In this document: one piece after another, positions 49,924-58,908 of the stretch
How the letters are laid out: each line of letters begins with the position of its first letter
Position numbering within the stretch: the first letter of the stretch is position 1
DNA from: Streptomyces sp. NBC_00663
Lineage (GTDB): Bacteria; Actinomycetota; Actinomycetes; Streptomycetales; Streptomycetaceae
Assembly (NCBI RefSeq): GCF_036226885.1
Contig: NZ_CP109027.1
Location: forward strand, 5,456,001-5,520,000
Reading direction: 5' to 3'
Length of the DNA stretch: 64,000 bases
The notes under the pieces: model-generated
Told to the model about the DNA's origin: nothing
What the model saw: only the letters and a program-made list of their open reading frames with translations
The model's database searches: none
Program-made: the position numbers and the translations under genes

Positions 49924-50115
49924 CTACGCCTTGACCGAGCCGACGAAGGCGCTCCACGCGTCCGCGGGGAAAGCCAGGGTGGGGCCGTCCGTGACCTTCG
50001 AGTCCCGGACGGCCATCGCCGCGAGAACCGGGGACTTGATCTCGACGCACGCGCCATTGCCCTGGGAGTAGGAGGACTTGACCCACTCGTCCGTGACGCC
50101 CTGCTTGATTGCCAT
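49924..50115 (-). CDS. DUF397 protein
   Basis: 63-residue DUF397 protein: WVKSSYSQGNGACVEIKSP, MAVRDSKVTDGPTLAFPADAW and SAFVGSV. The ATG at 50115 has GGAGAGAAC upstream. It follows the XRE gene at 50334 by 218 bp on the same strand, a looser arrangement than the coupled pair at 42286-43283, so it may have its own promoter. Confidence 0.88.
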   Translation of the reverse strand: MAIKQGVTDEWVKSSYSQGNGACVEIKSPVLAAMAVRDSKVTDGPTLAFPADAWSAFVGSVKA

Positions 50116-50333
50116 GTTCTCTCCGATAGCCAGTTGCTGAGTTGCTGTCACCGCGCGGTGCGTTTGTCTCCGTCTGCACGACACGGTTTGCGCCAACGTT
50201 GTTGCCTCGATGGCGTGATCGACGCTACTCGCCAACATCGGAGTGCGGGGGAGGTATTCACCCGGCCGAGTGGCATATTCCAGTGGGGTCTTCCATCACG
50301 GCCGGGCTTAGGTGTACCTTTCGGCGCCCCGCC

Positions 50334-51245
50334 TTACAGAGTGGCCTCGCGTGCGTAGTCCTTCGCCACCTTCGCGATGAATTCCCGGCTTTGGTCCGCG
50401 TTCAGGGCCTGTGCCCGCAAATGCTCGTACATCACGCTGTACTTCTGCACGTCCTGCGCCTTCTCCAGGTACAGGTCGCTGGTCACGCCCTCGATGTAGA
50501 CCACGCTGGAGTCGGCGGCGTCGGGGAACTCGAGGATCGCGTACTGCCCGCTGACCCCCGGGTGCGCGCCCATCGTGAACGGGATCAACTGCACGGTGAC
50601 ATGCGGCAGCTGGGACATCTCGATCAGATGCTCCAGCTGCTCGATCATCACCTGCCGGTTCCCGACCTCGCGGCGCAGCGTCGCCTCGTCGAGCACCGCC
50701 CACAGCCGCAGCGGGTTGTCGGCGGCAGAGATACGTTCCTGTCGGCGCAGCCGCACCTGTACGCGCTTGTCGATGTCGGTCGGCGTCGCCTCGGGGAGCG
50801 CGCCGGAGATCAGCGACTCGGCGTACGTACGGGTCTGCAACAGCCCCGGGACGACCTGGGGGTCGTACACCCGCAGACTCGCCGCGTCCGTCTCCAGCCC
50901 GATGTAGACGCTGTAGGGGATGTCCCCGAAGGAATGCCACCACCCCTGCTGCCGTGAGTCCTTGGCCATCTGCATCAGCGAGTCCACGATCCGGTGGTCC
51001 TCGACCTCGTACACCCCGCACAGGTCGCGGACGTCACGCTGGCTGATGCTGCGCCGTCCGTTCTCCAGACGGCTGATCTTCGACTGCGACACCAGCAGCC
51101 GTTCGGCGACCTCTTCGGCGGTCATGCCCTTGAGCTCGCGGAGCCGGCGCAGCTCCTGGCCCAGCCGGCGCCGCCTGACGGTGGGATTGACATTGGTCGC
51201 CACGAGAACGTGCACCTCCGGCTGCGTGCCTTCGAAAACTGCCAC
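50334..51245 (-). CDS. XRE-family regulator with DUF5753 domain
   Basis: 303-residue regulator: XRE helix-turn-helix at ~residues 25-80 (LGQELRRLRELKGMTAEEVAERLLVSQSKISRLENG split over helices) and DUF5753 (VVPGLLQTRTYAESLI, VRLRRQERIS, AVLDEATLRREVGNR, MIEQLEHLIEMSQLPHVTVQLIPF). The start at 51245 adds a short leader; a GTG at 51206 (VLVATNVNPTVRRR) is an alternative. Partner is the DUF397 gene downstream. Paralogue of the protein at 42468. Confidence 0.9.
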   Translation of the reverse strand: MAVFEGTQPEVHVLVATNVNPTVRRRRLGQELRRLRELKGMTAEEVAERLLVSQSKISRLENGRRSISQRDVRDLCGVYEVEDHRIVDSLMQMAKDSRQQGWWHSFGDIPYSVYIGLETDAASLRVYDPQVVPGLLQTRTYAESLISGALPEATPTDIDKRVQVRLRRQERISAADNPLRLWAVLDEATLRREVGNRQVMIEQLEHLIEMSQLPHVTVQLIPFTMGAHPGVSGQYAILEFPDAADSSVVYIEGVTSDLYLEKAQDVQKYSVMYEHLRAQALNADQSREFIAKVAKDYAREATL

Positions 51246-51385
51246 TTTGCGTATCTGCTGTTGAGCAGACTGCCACCAAGGTGGTTTCTACCGCTGGGAA
51301 ACCGTGGATATGCGCTGCCCAGGCGCCGGTTCGCGGTGAACGGCGGTGACACGCGCGCCGTTGAGAGTGTGTGGAGGCAAAAAAA

Positions 51386-51445
51386 GCGCGCGGGACGGCG
51401 GGACCGTGGTGTCGTCCGGACACACGGTCCCGCCGCCCCGCGCGG
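51386..51445 (-). terminator. Strong intrinsic terminator of the GPP34 gene
   Basis: A 21-bp stem with one mismatch (51388-51408 with 51423-51443) including CGGCGGGACCGTG/CACGGTCCCGCCG, followed on the minus strand by a run of seven T (51379-51385). One of the few canonical terminators in this GC-rich window; it ends transcription from 51532-52290. Confidence 0.85.
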
Positions 51446-51531
51446 ACCAGCGGCTCCCGATACCGGGTCTCGGATACGCCGGAGTTGCGTGGTACGGCTC
51501 GGTTCCCTCAGCGGTGTCGTGGAACTGCGGC

Positions 51532-52290
51532 TCAGTGAGCCACGACACGCGCCATGGAACCGTGGCGCGGTTGCACCGGAACACCGCGAGCGGGTTCCGC
51601 TGCGGCCCTGCCACCGGCCGCGGCCGGACGGCCGGGTGCCGGAGCGGGGCTACGGCGTGGCTGTGCCGCCACACCGTTCTGGACGTCCATCACGGCGTGC
51701 GCGACGAGACCGCCCATGGGGTCGTGCCTGATCAGATCCCGCAGCCGGGACCTCGAGGACCTGCCCTCGTTGCCCGGATACAGGTGCTTGCCGAGGCCGA
51801 CCGCGTGGGCCAGGGCGGCCAGCGCCGCGGTCCGCGGGTCCGGCGGTACGCCGGTGCGGATCGCCGAGTCCAGTCGGGCTCTGATCTCCCGGCTGATGGC
51901 GTTGTCCGTCGCCTGATAGCGAGTCGTCGGCAACACCCCGCACATCTGACCGGCGACGGCATGCACCATGCCGCACCGCTCGAGATGCGAGAGGTAGGTC
52001 TGGCGCAGCCCCAGCCGGGGTCCGCCAATCCAGTTCACCGCCCGCACGGGAGCGCCACGCCTTCGCAGCAACTCCAACGCGCAGTCCAAAGTCGGATCTC
52101 CAGTCGGCCGTGGGGCTACCACGGCGATACGATCCCCGTCAGGGGCTATCCGTCCGGCCAGCGCCAGCTCCACTAGCTGCGCTCCGGCCAGACCGAGGTC
52201 GAGCGACTGCGGCTGTGCGGTGGTACCCGTGGTCGGGTCCAACGCCAGCAGCAGAAGCTCCTCCGGAAGTGTTCTGCGGCTCCTGCCCAT
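51532..52290 (-). CDS. GPP34 (GOLPH3-like) phosphoprotein-family protein
   Basis: 252-residue protein: RTLPEELLLLALDPTTG start, LGLAGAQLVELALAGRI, LRQTYLSHLERCGMVHAV and RALDSAIRTG-like helices are those of the GPP34/GOLPH3 fold common in Streptomyces. Eukaryotic GOLPH3 binds phosphoinositides; bacterial function is unknown. The C-terminal ~50 residues are Ala/Pro/Arg-rich. It is next to an XRE/DUF397 set, as many actinobacterial GPP34 genes are. A strong terminator lies 90 bp beyond its stop. Confidence 0.84.
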   Translation of the reverse strand: MGRSRRTLPEELLLLALDPTTGTTAQPQSLDLGLAGAQLVELALAGRIAPDGDRIAVVAPRPTGDPTLDCALELLRRRGAPVRAVNWIGGPRLGLRQTYLSHLERCGMVHAVAGQMCGVLPTTRYQATDNAISREIRARLDSAIRTGVPPDPRTAALAALAHAVGLGKHLYPGNEGRSSRSRLRDLIRHDPMGGLVAHAVMDVQNGVAAQPRRSPAPAPGRPAAAGGRAAAEPARGVPVQPRHGSMARVVAH

Positions 52291-52540
52291 CCATGCCTCC
52301 CCGCGTGGATGAAAGACAGGGTGACCCCTCTCACATTGGTCTGTCGAGGGTGCGTGACCTGTTTGTAGTGGAACCGGTAGGTATGTCGTTCTCGTCTACC
52401 GCAGGAGCCAAGCCCTCACACAGGACACTGGTACATGGTTCGGACAGTGCGGTGGACCGTGATCCCGGGCAGGCGATCGGATAAAGCTTCAAGGATCCCC
52501 GGGTTCCCGGATCCACGCGTTCACGGTTTAGGAGGCATCG

Positions 52541-55500
52541 GTGGCGGGCGAGTCCCCCGACAGGTCGAAGCAGCGCGAGTCGTCGGCAGAACCGACGTCG
52601 GGGAGCGCGGGTCCGGTTCCCGAGGCCAGGACCGAGGCCCGCGATCCGCGGCTCGCGGTCGCCCGGGACTCCACCGAGAGCACCGCTTCCGGCACGGAGT
52701 CCCGCGGCGCCGGCAGCGTGGACACGGCGACGCGAGTGTTCTCGGTACGCGACGTGGCAAAGGCGAGGGAGTCCGCGGCACGGGCGGGGGAGGTTGGTGC
52801 CGGGGCTTCGGGGGCTTCCGGGGCTTCCGGGGCTTCTGAGGCTTCCGAGGCTGGGCGGGCTGAGGCGCGAGGTTCCGGGGCGGCCGGGGCTGGGCGGGCT
52901 GAGGCGCGGGGCTCTGGGGCATCCGGGGTATCCGAGGCTGAGCGGGCTGCGACGCGGGGCTCCGGGGCATCCGAGGCTTCCGAGGCTGAGCGGGCTGCGA
53001 CGCGGGGCTCCGGGGCATCCGAGGGCAAGCGGGCTGAGACGCGGGGGGCCGGGGCATCCGGGGTATCCGAGGCTGAGGCGCGGGGTTCCGGGGCGGCCGA
53101 GGGTGAGCGGGCTGAGGCGCGGGGTTCCGGGGCGGAGGACTCGGAGGCTCGGGAGCCCGCTGCCGAGGACGCCGAGATGCCGGAGACTCAGGGCTCCGAG
53201 ACCGAGGGCGAGACCGAAACCGAGGGCGCCGCGGCTGCGGAGGCTCAGGGTGCCGGGCCGGACACGGGCGGCGACGCGCGGCTGCGGGCCGCGGTGGCGG
53301 CGTGGGTCCGCTCGGGCGACGGAACGCCGGGGGCGACGGACGCCGGGGCCGATGCGGAGTCGGACGCAGAGAAGGCCGCCGAGTCGGACGCAGCGTCCGA
53401 CGCCGGAGGCGACGCCGATGCCGATGCCGAGGACGCGGCTGTGGAGGCCGGTGGCGACGCCGAGGCGGCGGAGGGGCCCGAGGGTGCCTCGAAGGCCCTC
53501 GACGCGCCTGAGGCGGACGCTGAGGCCGCCGGCGCGGGTGAGCGGACGGACGGGGCCCCGAAGGCCGACGCTGCCGCCGAGACGGGGCGGGAGGCCGAAT
53601 CCGGGTCACGGGCCGACGCCACCACCACGTCCGCCGAGCGAGGCACCGACGAGCCCGCTGACGCACCGAGGGACAAGCCGGCCACCATCAGCACCGGCGC
53701 CGCCCCCAAGGCCGACGAGCCGCGCGACGCTCAGGACACCCCCGAGCCCGCCGACAAGCCCGCCGCCGCGACCCCGAAGCCCGACCCGCGAGCCGCGGCT
53801 TCCACCGACGCGCCTGAGGCCGCCGAAGGCGACAAGGCCCCGCAGGGGTCATCCGCGCCCGGCGACGCAGGCCGCGCCACCGACCCCACCGACGCCCCTC
53901 AAGCCGCCGAAGGCGAGAAGGCCCCGCAGGGAGCACCCGCACCCGGCGACGCAAGTCGCGCCACCGACCGCACCGACGCTTCTCCCCCCGCCGGCACGCC
54001 TCAAGCCGCCGAAGGCGACAAGGCCCCGCAGGGGTCATCCGCGCCCGGCGACGTAGGCCGCGCCACCGGCCCCACCGACCCCACCGACGCCCCTCAAGCC
54101 GCCGAAGGCGAGAAGGCCCCGCAGGGAGCAGCCGCGCCCGGCGACGCAAGTCGCGCCACCGACCCCACCGACGCCCCTCAGCCCACCGGCGTCTCTCAGC
54201 CCACCGACACGCCTCAAGCCGCCGACGGTGACAAGGCCCCACAAGGGCCACCCGCACCCGGCGACGAGAGTCGCACGGGTGGTGCGGGTGGGAAGCAGGG
54301 CGAGGCCGATGGCGTAGCCGAGGCCGGGCGGCAGGTGGATCAGCCGACCACCATGCTCAAGCTCCCCCGGGCCACCCCCGCCGCAGAGCGCACCAGCAAG
54401 TTCGTCGCGCTCAAGCCCGACGTCACCACCCCCGTCCCCGTCCCGGTCCCCGTCCCCCACGTCGGCCCCGAGCGCACCACCCAGCAGCCCCTCCCGCCGA
54501 AGCCCCCGCTGGACCTGCTGGCCGAGCTCACCAACACCCCGCGGCCCCCGGAGACCCCCCTCCGCACCACCGTCCGCCGCGTGAAGATCTGGACGCCCCT
54601 CGTCCTCCTCCTCGCGGTCATCTTTGCGGTCGTACAGTCCGTACGCCCGCTGCCCACCCCCACCCTCCAGCTCACCGCCGAGGACAGCTACTCCTTCGAC
54701 GGCAGCAAGGTGGACATCCCCTGGCCCGCCGACGGCCAGGGCGCCCTCGACGTCCAGGGCATCGGTTCCTTCGGCTCCTCCGGCGACCAGAAGCCCGTGC
54801 CGATCGCGAGCGTCGCCAAGGTCATGACGGCGTACCTCGTGCTGCGCGACCACCCGCTCAAGAGCGGCGCCAAGGGCCCGAACATCAAGATCGACCAGAC
54901 CGCTCAGGACGAGGGCGCCGCCAAGAGCGACGAGTCCAAGGTCTCCGTCACCGCCGGCGACGCCCTCTCCCAGCGGGAGGCGCTGGAGAGCATCCTCATC
55001 GCGTCCGCGAACAACATCGCCCGTCTCCTCGCCCGCTGGGACGCTGGTTCCGAGAAGGCCTTCGTCGAGAAGATGAACGACGCCGCCGAGGACCTCGGGA
55101 TGACGAACACGACGTACACCGACCCCTCCGGGCTGAACAACACCACCGTCTCCACCGCCGTGGACCAGGTGAAGCTCGCCAAGAAGGCGATGGAGTACCC
55201 GGCCTTCCGCGAGGTCGCCGCGATGATGTCGTACGACGACTACAAGGGTCAGAACCACCCCAACTGGAACCAGCTCGTCGGCAAGAACGACGTCGTCGGC
55301 ATCAAGACCGGCACCACCACCTCCGCCCTCGGCAACCTCGTCTTCGCGGCGAAGAAGGAGGTGAACGGCGAGACCCGCACCATCGTCGGTGCGGTGCTGC
55401 GCCAGCCGGCCGGTGGCCTCGACAACACCATCCTCAGCGCCGCCCTCACCGCGGGCGATCAGCTGATCCGGGCCGCCCAGGGCGCCCTGGAGTCCGCGAC

Positions 55501-55780
55501 GATCATCAAGAAGGGCGAGGTCGTCGGGTACGTGGACGACGGGCTCGGCGGGCACACTCCCGTCGTCGCGACCAAGGACGTCACCGCCGTCGGCTGGTCC
55601 GGGCTGACCGTGAAGCTGACGTTCGCCGCCGATGACGTACCGCACACCGCGAAGGCCGGCACCAAGGTCGGCACGCTCACGGTCGGTGACGCCTCGGCCG
55701 GTGCCGTGGCGGTCCCGGTCGCGCTCCAGACGGATCTCGCCGAACCGGGCTTCACGGACAAGCTGACCCGCCTGGGCTGA
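52541..55780 (+). CDS. D-alanyl-D-alanine carboxypeptidase (SxxK) with very long disordered N-terminus
   Basis: 1079-residue membrane-anchored penicillin-binding protein. The first ~670 residues are Ala/Gly/Glu/Pro/Asp-rich and repetitive, predicted cytoplasmic. One membrane helix (~683-703, WTPLVLLLAVIFAVVQSV) follows, then a type-5 PBP catalytic domain with SVAK (Ser757, Lys760), SAN (822-824) and KTG (922-924). It trims or regulates peptidoglycan stem peptides outside the cell. A perfect AGGAGG precedes the GTG. S. coelicolor family members are shorter; the extension is built from two repeat sets, at 52830-53150 and 53811-54280. Confidence 0.92.
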   Translation: MAGESPDRSKQRESSAEPTSGSAGPVPEARTEARDPRLAVARDSTESTASGTESRGAGSVDTATRVFSVRDVAKARESAARAGEVGAGASGASGASGASEASEAGRAEARGSGAAGAGRAEARGSGASGVSEAERAATRGSGASEASEAERAATRGSGASEGKRAETRGAGASGVSEAEARGSGAAEGERAEARGSGAEDSEAREPAAEDAEMPETQGSETEGETETEGAAAAEAQGAGPDTGGDARLRAAVAAWVRSGDGTPGATDAGADAESDAEKAAESDAASDAGGDADADAEDAAVEAGGDAEAAEGPEGASKALDAPEADAEAAGAGERTDGAPKADAAAETGREAESGSRADATTTSAERGTDEPADAPRDKPATISTGAAPKADEPRDAQDTPEPADKPAAATPKPDPRAAASTDAPEAAEGDKAPQGSSAPGDAGRATDPTDAPQAAEGEKAPQGAPAPGDASRATDRTDASPPAGTPQAAEGDKAPQGSSAPGDVGRATGPTDPTDAPQAAEGEKAPQGAAAPGDASRATDPTDAPQPTGVSQPTDTPQAADGDKAPQGPPAPGDESRTGGAGGKQGEADGVAEAGRQVDQPTTMLKLPRATPAAERTSKFVALKPDVTTPVPVPVPVPHVGPERTTQQPLPPKPPLDLLAELTNTPRPPETPLRTTVRRVKIWTPLVLLLAVIFAVVQSVRPLPTPTLQLTAEDSYSFDGSKVDIPWPADGQGALDVQGIGSFGSSGDQKPVPIASVAKVMTAYLVLRDHPLKSGAKGPNIKIDQTAQDEGAAKSDESKVSVTAGDALSQREALESILIASANNIARLLARWDAGSEKAFVEKMNDAAEDLGMTNTTYTDPSGLNNTTVSTAVDQVKLAKKAMEYPAFREVAAMMSYDDYKGQNHPNWNQLVGKNDVVGIKTGTTTSALGNLVFAAKKEVNGETRTIVGAVLRQPAGGLDNTILSAALTAGDQLIRAAQGALESATIIKKGEVVGYVDDGLGGHTPVVATKDVTAVGWSGLTVKLTFAADDVPHTAKAGTKVGTLTVGDASAGAVAVPVALQTDLAEPGFTDKLTRLG
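52830..53150 (+). repeat. Degenerate coding repeats (RAEARGSGA type) in the carboxypeptidase gene
   Basis: About eight imperfect tandem units of 36-60 bp encoding SEAERAATRGSGA, GRAEARGSGA and related blocks. Units differ by small in-frame gains and losses, the pattern of slippage or recombination. Confidence 0.85.
53811..54280 (+). repeat. Five 87-114-bp coding repeats (AAEGDKAPQG type)
   Basis: Units start near 53811, 53898, 54000, 54093 and 54207. Each encodes AAEGxKAPQGxxAPGDxxRAT followed by a variable T/D/P stretch. The DNA is also highly similar between units, so they could recombine and change length in frame. Confidence 0.88.
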
Positions 55781-55807
55781 TCGACGGCCGAAGAGCCGGT
55801 CCCTGCC

Positions 55808-55844
55808 CCGCCGCCGACGCCCCCGCCCGGGGGCCCGGCGGCGG
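55808..55844 (+). terminator. Carboxypeptidase gene terminator
   Basis: CCGCCGCCG (55808-55816) pairs with CGGCGGCGG (55836-55844); inner CCCCCG/CGGGGG stem. It lies 28 bp after the stop. Confidence 0.65.
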
Positions 55845-55963
55845 GCTGCGTGCTAGCGTCACGAATCGGGGCAGGTCGCCGGTCGCGCACAACGCGACCG
55901 TGAACGAGGCCGGAACATCACACGGCCGGGAAAAGAAGACGGGACACGGGGAGTTGCCTTCAG

Positions 55964-57940
55964 GTGGCCACTGCGGAGCCGACACGCGCAGACGACGCCG
56001 ATCCGGGCTCGGACATGAGCCCGCGAATACGCGTGCCCGCACCGCGCACAGAGAGCACGGGCGACAGCAGCAGAGAGCGCGGCAGCAGCGAGAGCAGCAG
56101 CAGCGAGAGCAGCGGCAGCCAGAGCAGCAGCGGCGAGCTCGGCAGCGGCGGCGACAGCCGTCGTACCGACACGTCACCCAAGCCTGAGCCGTCGCCTCCG
56201 GTGCCCTCCCGCTCCCTCACCGCGTTCCTCGCCCTGCGCGAGCGGCTGCTGCGGCACCCCGTTCTCTCGCTCACCGCCCTGTCCGGCGGCCTCCACATCA
56301 TGTGGTTCTTCGTGTTCGCGAACAGCGGCGGCGACCTCGCCGCCCAGGACGCCTGGGCGGAGTTCGTCGGACGGCACCCGGACTCGGCGTACAACCTCGC
56401 CTGGTACGGCGGCATGCACCCGGTGTCGTACAGCGTGGTCTCGCCGTATCTGATGTCGGTCCTCGGTGTCCGTACGACGATGATGATCGCCGGCACCGTC
56501 TCGGCCGGGCTGCTCACGCTGATCCTGCTGCGCAGCCGGTCCGTGAAGAACCCGCTGTGGGCCTCGCTCGCGGGCGTCGTCGCCTTCTTCTGCAACGCCG
56601 TCTCGGGGCGCGTGACCTTCGGCCTCGGCACGATGTTCGCGCTCGGCGCGGTCGCCGTCGTGTTCTGCTGGCCGTACCGCTGGCGCTACAAGCGGTGGGC
56701 GAAGGCGCTGTGCGCCGCGCCGCTGGCCGCGCTCGCCACGATGGCCTCGCCGGTCGCGGGCCTGTTCGTGGGCCTGGTCGCGGCGGCGCTGTTCCTGCAG
56801 AAGCGGCGGCCCGGCGCCTGGGCGCTGGGCATCGCGCCGACCGTGGTGGTCGCGGTGTCGGCGTGGCTGTTCCCGTTCTCCGGCACCCAGCCGATGATCT
56901 TCGGTTCGGTGATCCTGCCGTTCATCTACGGCGCGCTCGTCTACTTCCTCGTCCCCAAGGGGTGGAAGACGGTCCGGCTGACGGCCGCGGTGTACGCGCT
57001 CGCCGTCGTCCTCGTCTGGCTGATCAGCTCCCAGATCGGCTCCAACATCTCCCGGCTGCCCATGCTGTTCGCCGGGACGGTGCTGGTGGCGGCGCTGCCC
57101 TTCACGGTGCCGCGCAGCCGCAAGTGGTACGCGATCGTGCTGGCCATCGCCGGGTTCGGCGGCTGGATCGGCTTCAAGTCGGTCGACGACGTCCTCAACA
57201 CCACCCCGGCCGCCTCCTGGGCCCGCGAACTCGCCCCGCTCGTCAACGAGCTCCAGGAGGTCGGCGCCGAGAAGGGCCGCGTCGAGGTCGTGCCGGCCCG
57301 CTCCCACCGGGAGGCGTCCGCGCTCGCCCCGTACGTCAACCTCGCCCGCGGCTGGAACCGCCAGGCCGACATGGAGCGCAACCCGCTCTTCTACGACGAC
57401 ACCCTGAACTCGGCGAACTACCACGAGTGGGTCAAGCGCTGGGCCGTGCACTTTGTGGTCGTCTCCAAGGACGAGCCGGACGGGGACGGGGCCAAGCGGG
57501 AGCGGGACCTCGTCCAGCGCGGCATGCCCTATCTGAAGCAGGTCTGGGGCGACGCCAACTGGCAGCTGTTCAAGGTCACCGACCCCACCCCGCTCGCCGA
57601 GCCCAACGCGGTCGTCGACCGCGCCGAGCAGGGCGAGATGACCCTCCAGGTGAAGAAGGCCGGCCGCATCCTCATCCGGATCCCGTACTCGCCGTGGCTG
57701 AGCGTCGTCGACGCCGACGGCAAGAGCCTGGAGCCGCCGAAGGAGACCCAGGCGTCCAAGGACCGGGCCGACGGGGAGCCGAAGACGTACGACAACGTCA
57801 ACGGCTGCCTGATGGAGACGGAGGAGGACGCCCAGGGCGACAAGTGGACCGAGCTGCTCGCGCCGAAGGCGGGAACCTACCATCTGGCGGCGCCCTATCA
57901 GCTGCCGCGGGGCACGCCGTGTCCGGACGAGCTGAAGTAG
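55964..57940 (+). CDS. Polytopic membrane protein of unknown function
   Basis: 658-residue protein: Ser/Glu-rich disordered head (~1-85, many SES and SGS blocks), then about ten membrane helices (~95-400), then a soluble C-terminal domain (~410-655) carrying a possible sugar/ligand-binding beta fold (LIRIPYSPWLSVVDADGKSL, YDNVNGCLMETEEDAQGDKW). The arrangement resembles GT-C-like or DUF6541-type membrane proteins in streptomycetes; no catalytic Asp can be assigned. GGGGAGTTGCC precedes the GTG. It follows the carboxypeptidase by 183 bp, same strand, and may work on the cell surface with it. Confidence 0.7.
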   Translation: MATAEPTRADDADPGSDMSPRIRVPAPRTESTGDSSRERGSSESSSSESSGSQSSSGELGSGGDSRRTDTSPKPEPSPPVPSRSLTAFLALRERLLRHPVLSLTALSGGLHIMWFFVFANSGGDLAAQDAWAEFVGRHPDSAYNLAWYGGMHPVSYSVVSPYLMSVLGVRTTMMIAGTVSAGLLTLILLRSRSVKNPLWASLAGVVAFFCNAVSGRVTFGLGTMFALGAVAVVFCWPYRWRYKRWAKALCAAPLAALATMASPVAGLFVGLVAAALFLQKRRPGAWALGIAPTVVVAVSAWLFPFSGTQPMIFGSVILPFIYGALVYFLVPKGWKTVRLTAAVYALAVVLVWLISSQIGSNISRLPMLFAGTVLVAALPFTVPRSRKWYAIVLAIAGFGGWIGFKSVDDVLNTTPAASWARELAPLVNELQEVGAEKGRVEVVPARSHREASALAPYVNLARGWNRQADMERNPLFYDDTLNSANYHEWVKRWAVHFVVVSKDEPDGDGAKRERDLVQRGMPYLKQVWGDANWQLFKVTDPTPLAEPNAVVDRAEQGEMTLQVKKAGRILIRIPYSPWLSVVDADGKSLEPPKETQASKDRADGEPKTYDNVNGCLMETEEDAQGDKWTELLAPKAGTYHLAAPYQLPRGTPCPDELK

Positions 57941-57946
57941 GGCCGC

Positions 57947-58828
57947 CTACCTGACCGGGAAGGCGACGTCGCAGACGGGGTCCTCGGGCCCCGCCGCGTC
58001 CCAGTCCGCGAAGTAGATCTCCCGGCAGGGCCCCGCCTGCTCCAGGCCCTGCCCGGCGATCCACTCCTCCACCGCCTCGAAGGCGGCCACGATCTGCGGA
58101 TGGGCCACCTGGGCCTTGGTGATACGGGTGTACGCGAACCGCTGGGCGGGCTCCACCCGTACCGCCGTCTCCCAGGCCCGTCCGCGCTCCGCCGCCCACG
58201 CCCGGGCCGCGGCCTCGTCGGCGACGGGCACACAGGACTCGGCGGGGCCGTCGCTCTCCATGGAGACCTCGGACTCATAGAGCACGAACGGCGCCGCCGT
58301 CACGCCCCCGCACTCCCGCGCGGCCTCCTCCAGGCGCCCCAGCGACGCCCCGATCCACGCCGGCAGCTCATCGGCCAGCGTGTGCCGCTTCTCGGTGATC
58401 ACCACCTGCTCCGGCAGCTCCACCGTCTCCACCACGAACTTCCCGTACATCTCGGAGCTCCTCCCCGACAGTCGTCCACGGAGGTACTCGGCGAGCGTCC
58501 GCTGCCCGGCCAGCCGGGTCTCCACCCCGGCCCAGTACGCGGCCAGCACGTCCGCGCCCGCGACCCCGCCCGCCTCGACCACCTCGGCGATCCGCGCCAG
58601 CGGCATGTCGAGCTGCCGCAGCATCGCCACCAGCCGGGCGCGTTCCACCTGACCGGCCCGGTAGTAGCGGTAACCGCTGGCCTCGTCGACATGCGCCGGG
58701 GTCAGCAGCCCGAGCCGGTCGTACAGCCGCAGGGCCTTGGCCGAGAGCCGGGCCCGCGCGCCGAACGCGCCGATGGTGAGCAGGTCGTCGTGGGTCGGGT
58801 CGTCGTGGGTCGGGTCGTGGTCGGTCAC
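57947..58828 (-). CDS. MerR-family regulator with GyrI-like effector domain
   Basis: 293-residue regulator: MerR winged helix (~residues 14-85, LLTIGAFGARARLSAKALRLYDRLGLL, SGYRYYR) and a C-terminal GyrI/AraC_E_bind-like ligand domain (FVLYESEVSMESDG, CVPVAD, FAYTRITKAQVAHPQIV). The GTG at 58828 has GAGG 8 bp upstream; other GTG starts at 58852 or earlier are possible. N-terminal DPTHDD is duplicated. It is downstream of the glutathione peroxidase, same strand, likely sensing a small hydrophobic or cationic compound. Confidence 0.85.
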   Translation of the reverse strand: MTDHDPTHDDPTHDDLLTIGAFGARARLSAKALRLYDRLGLLTPAHVDEASGYRYYRAGQVERARLVAMLRQLDMPLARIAEVVEAGGVAGADVLAAYWAGVETRLAGQRTLAEYLRGRLSGRSSEMYGKFVVETVELPEQVVITEKRHTLADELPAWIGASLGRLEEAARECGGVTAAPFVLYESEVSMESDGPAESCVPVADEAAARAWAAERGRAWETAVRVEPAQRFAYTRITKAQVAHPQIVAAFEAVEEWIAGQGLEQAGPCREIYFADWDAAGPEDPVCDVAFPVR

Positions 58829-58908
58829 GGGATCATCCTCGTCCTCCGTCACCGGACGGGTCTTTCCGCCCGGTGACGAGGAGGCTCTTCCCTGCCCCAG
58901 GGGCAAGG

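Noticed and set aside
42286..51245. Prophage or integrative element (XRE regulators, DUF397, small genes)
   Set aside because: No integrase, attachment repeats, tRNA target or structural phage genes; these families are normal chromosomal genes in Streptomyces.
52483..52514. Run of restriction-site-like hexamers (AAGCTT, GGATCC, CCCGGG, GGATCC) suggesting cloning-vector sequence
   Set aside because: Only ~30 bp, flanked by ordinary Streptomyces sequence and a normal ribosome-binding site; best read as a natural GC hairpin upstream of the carboxypeptidase gene.
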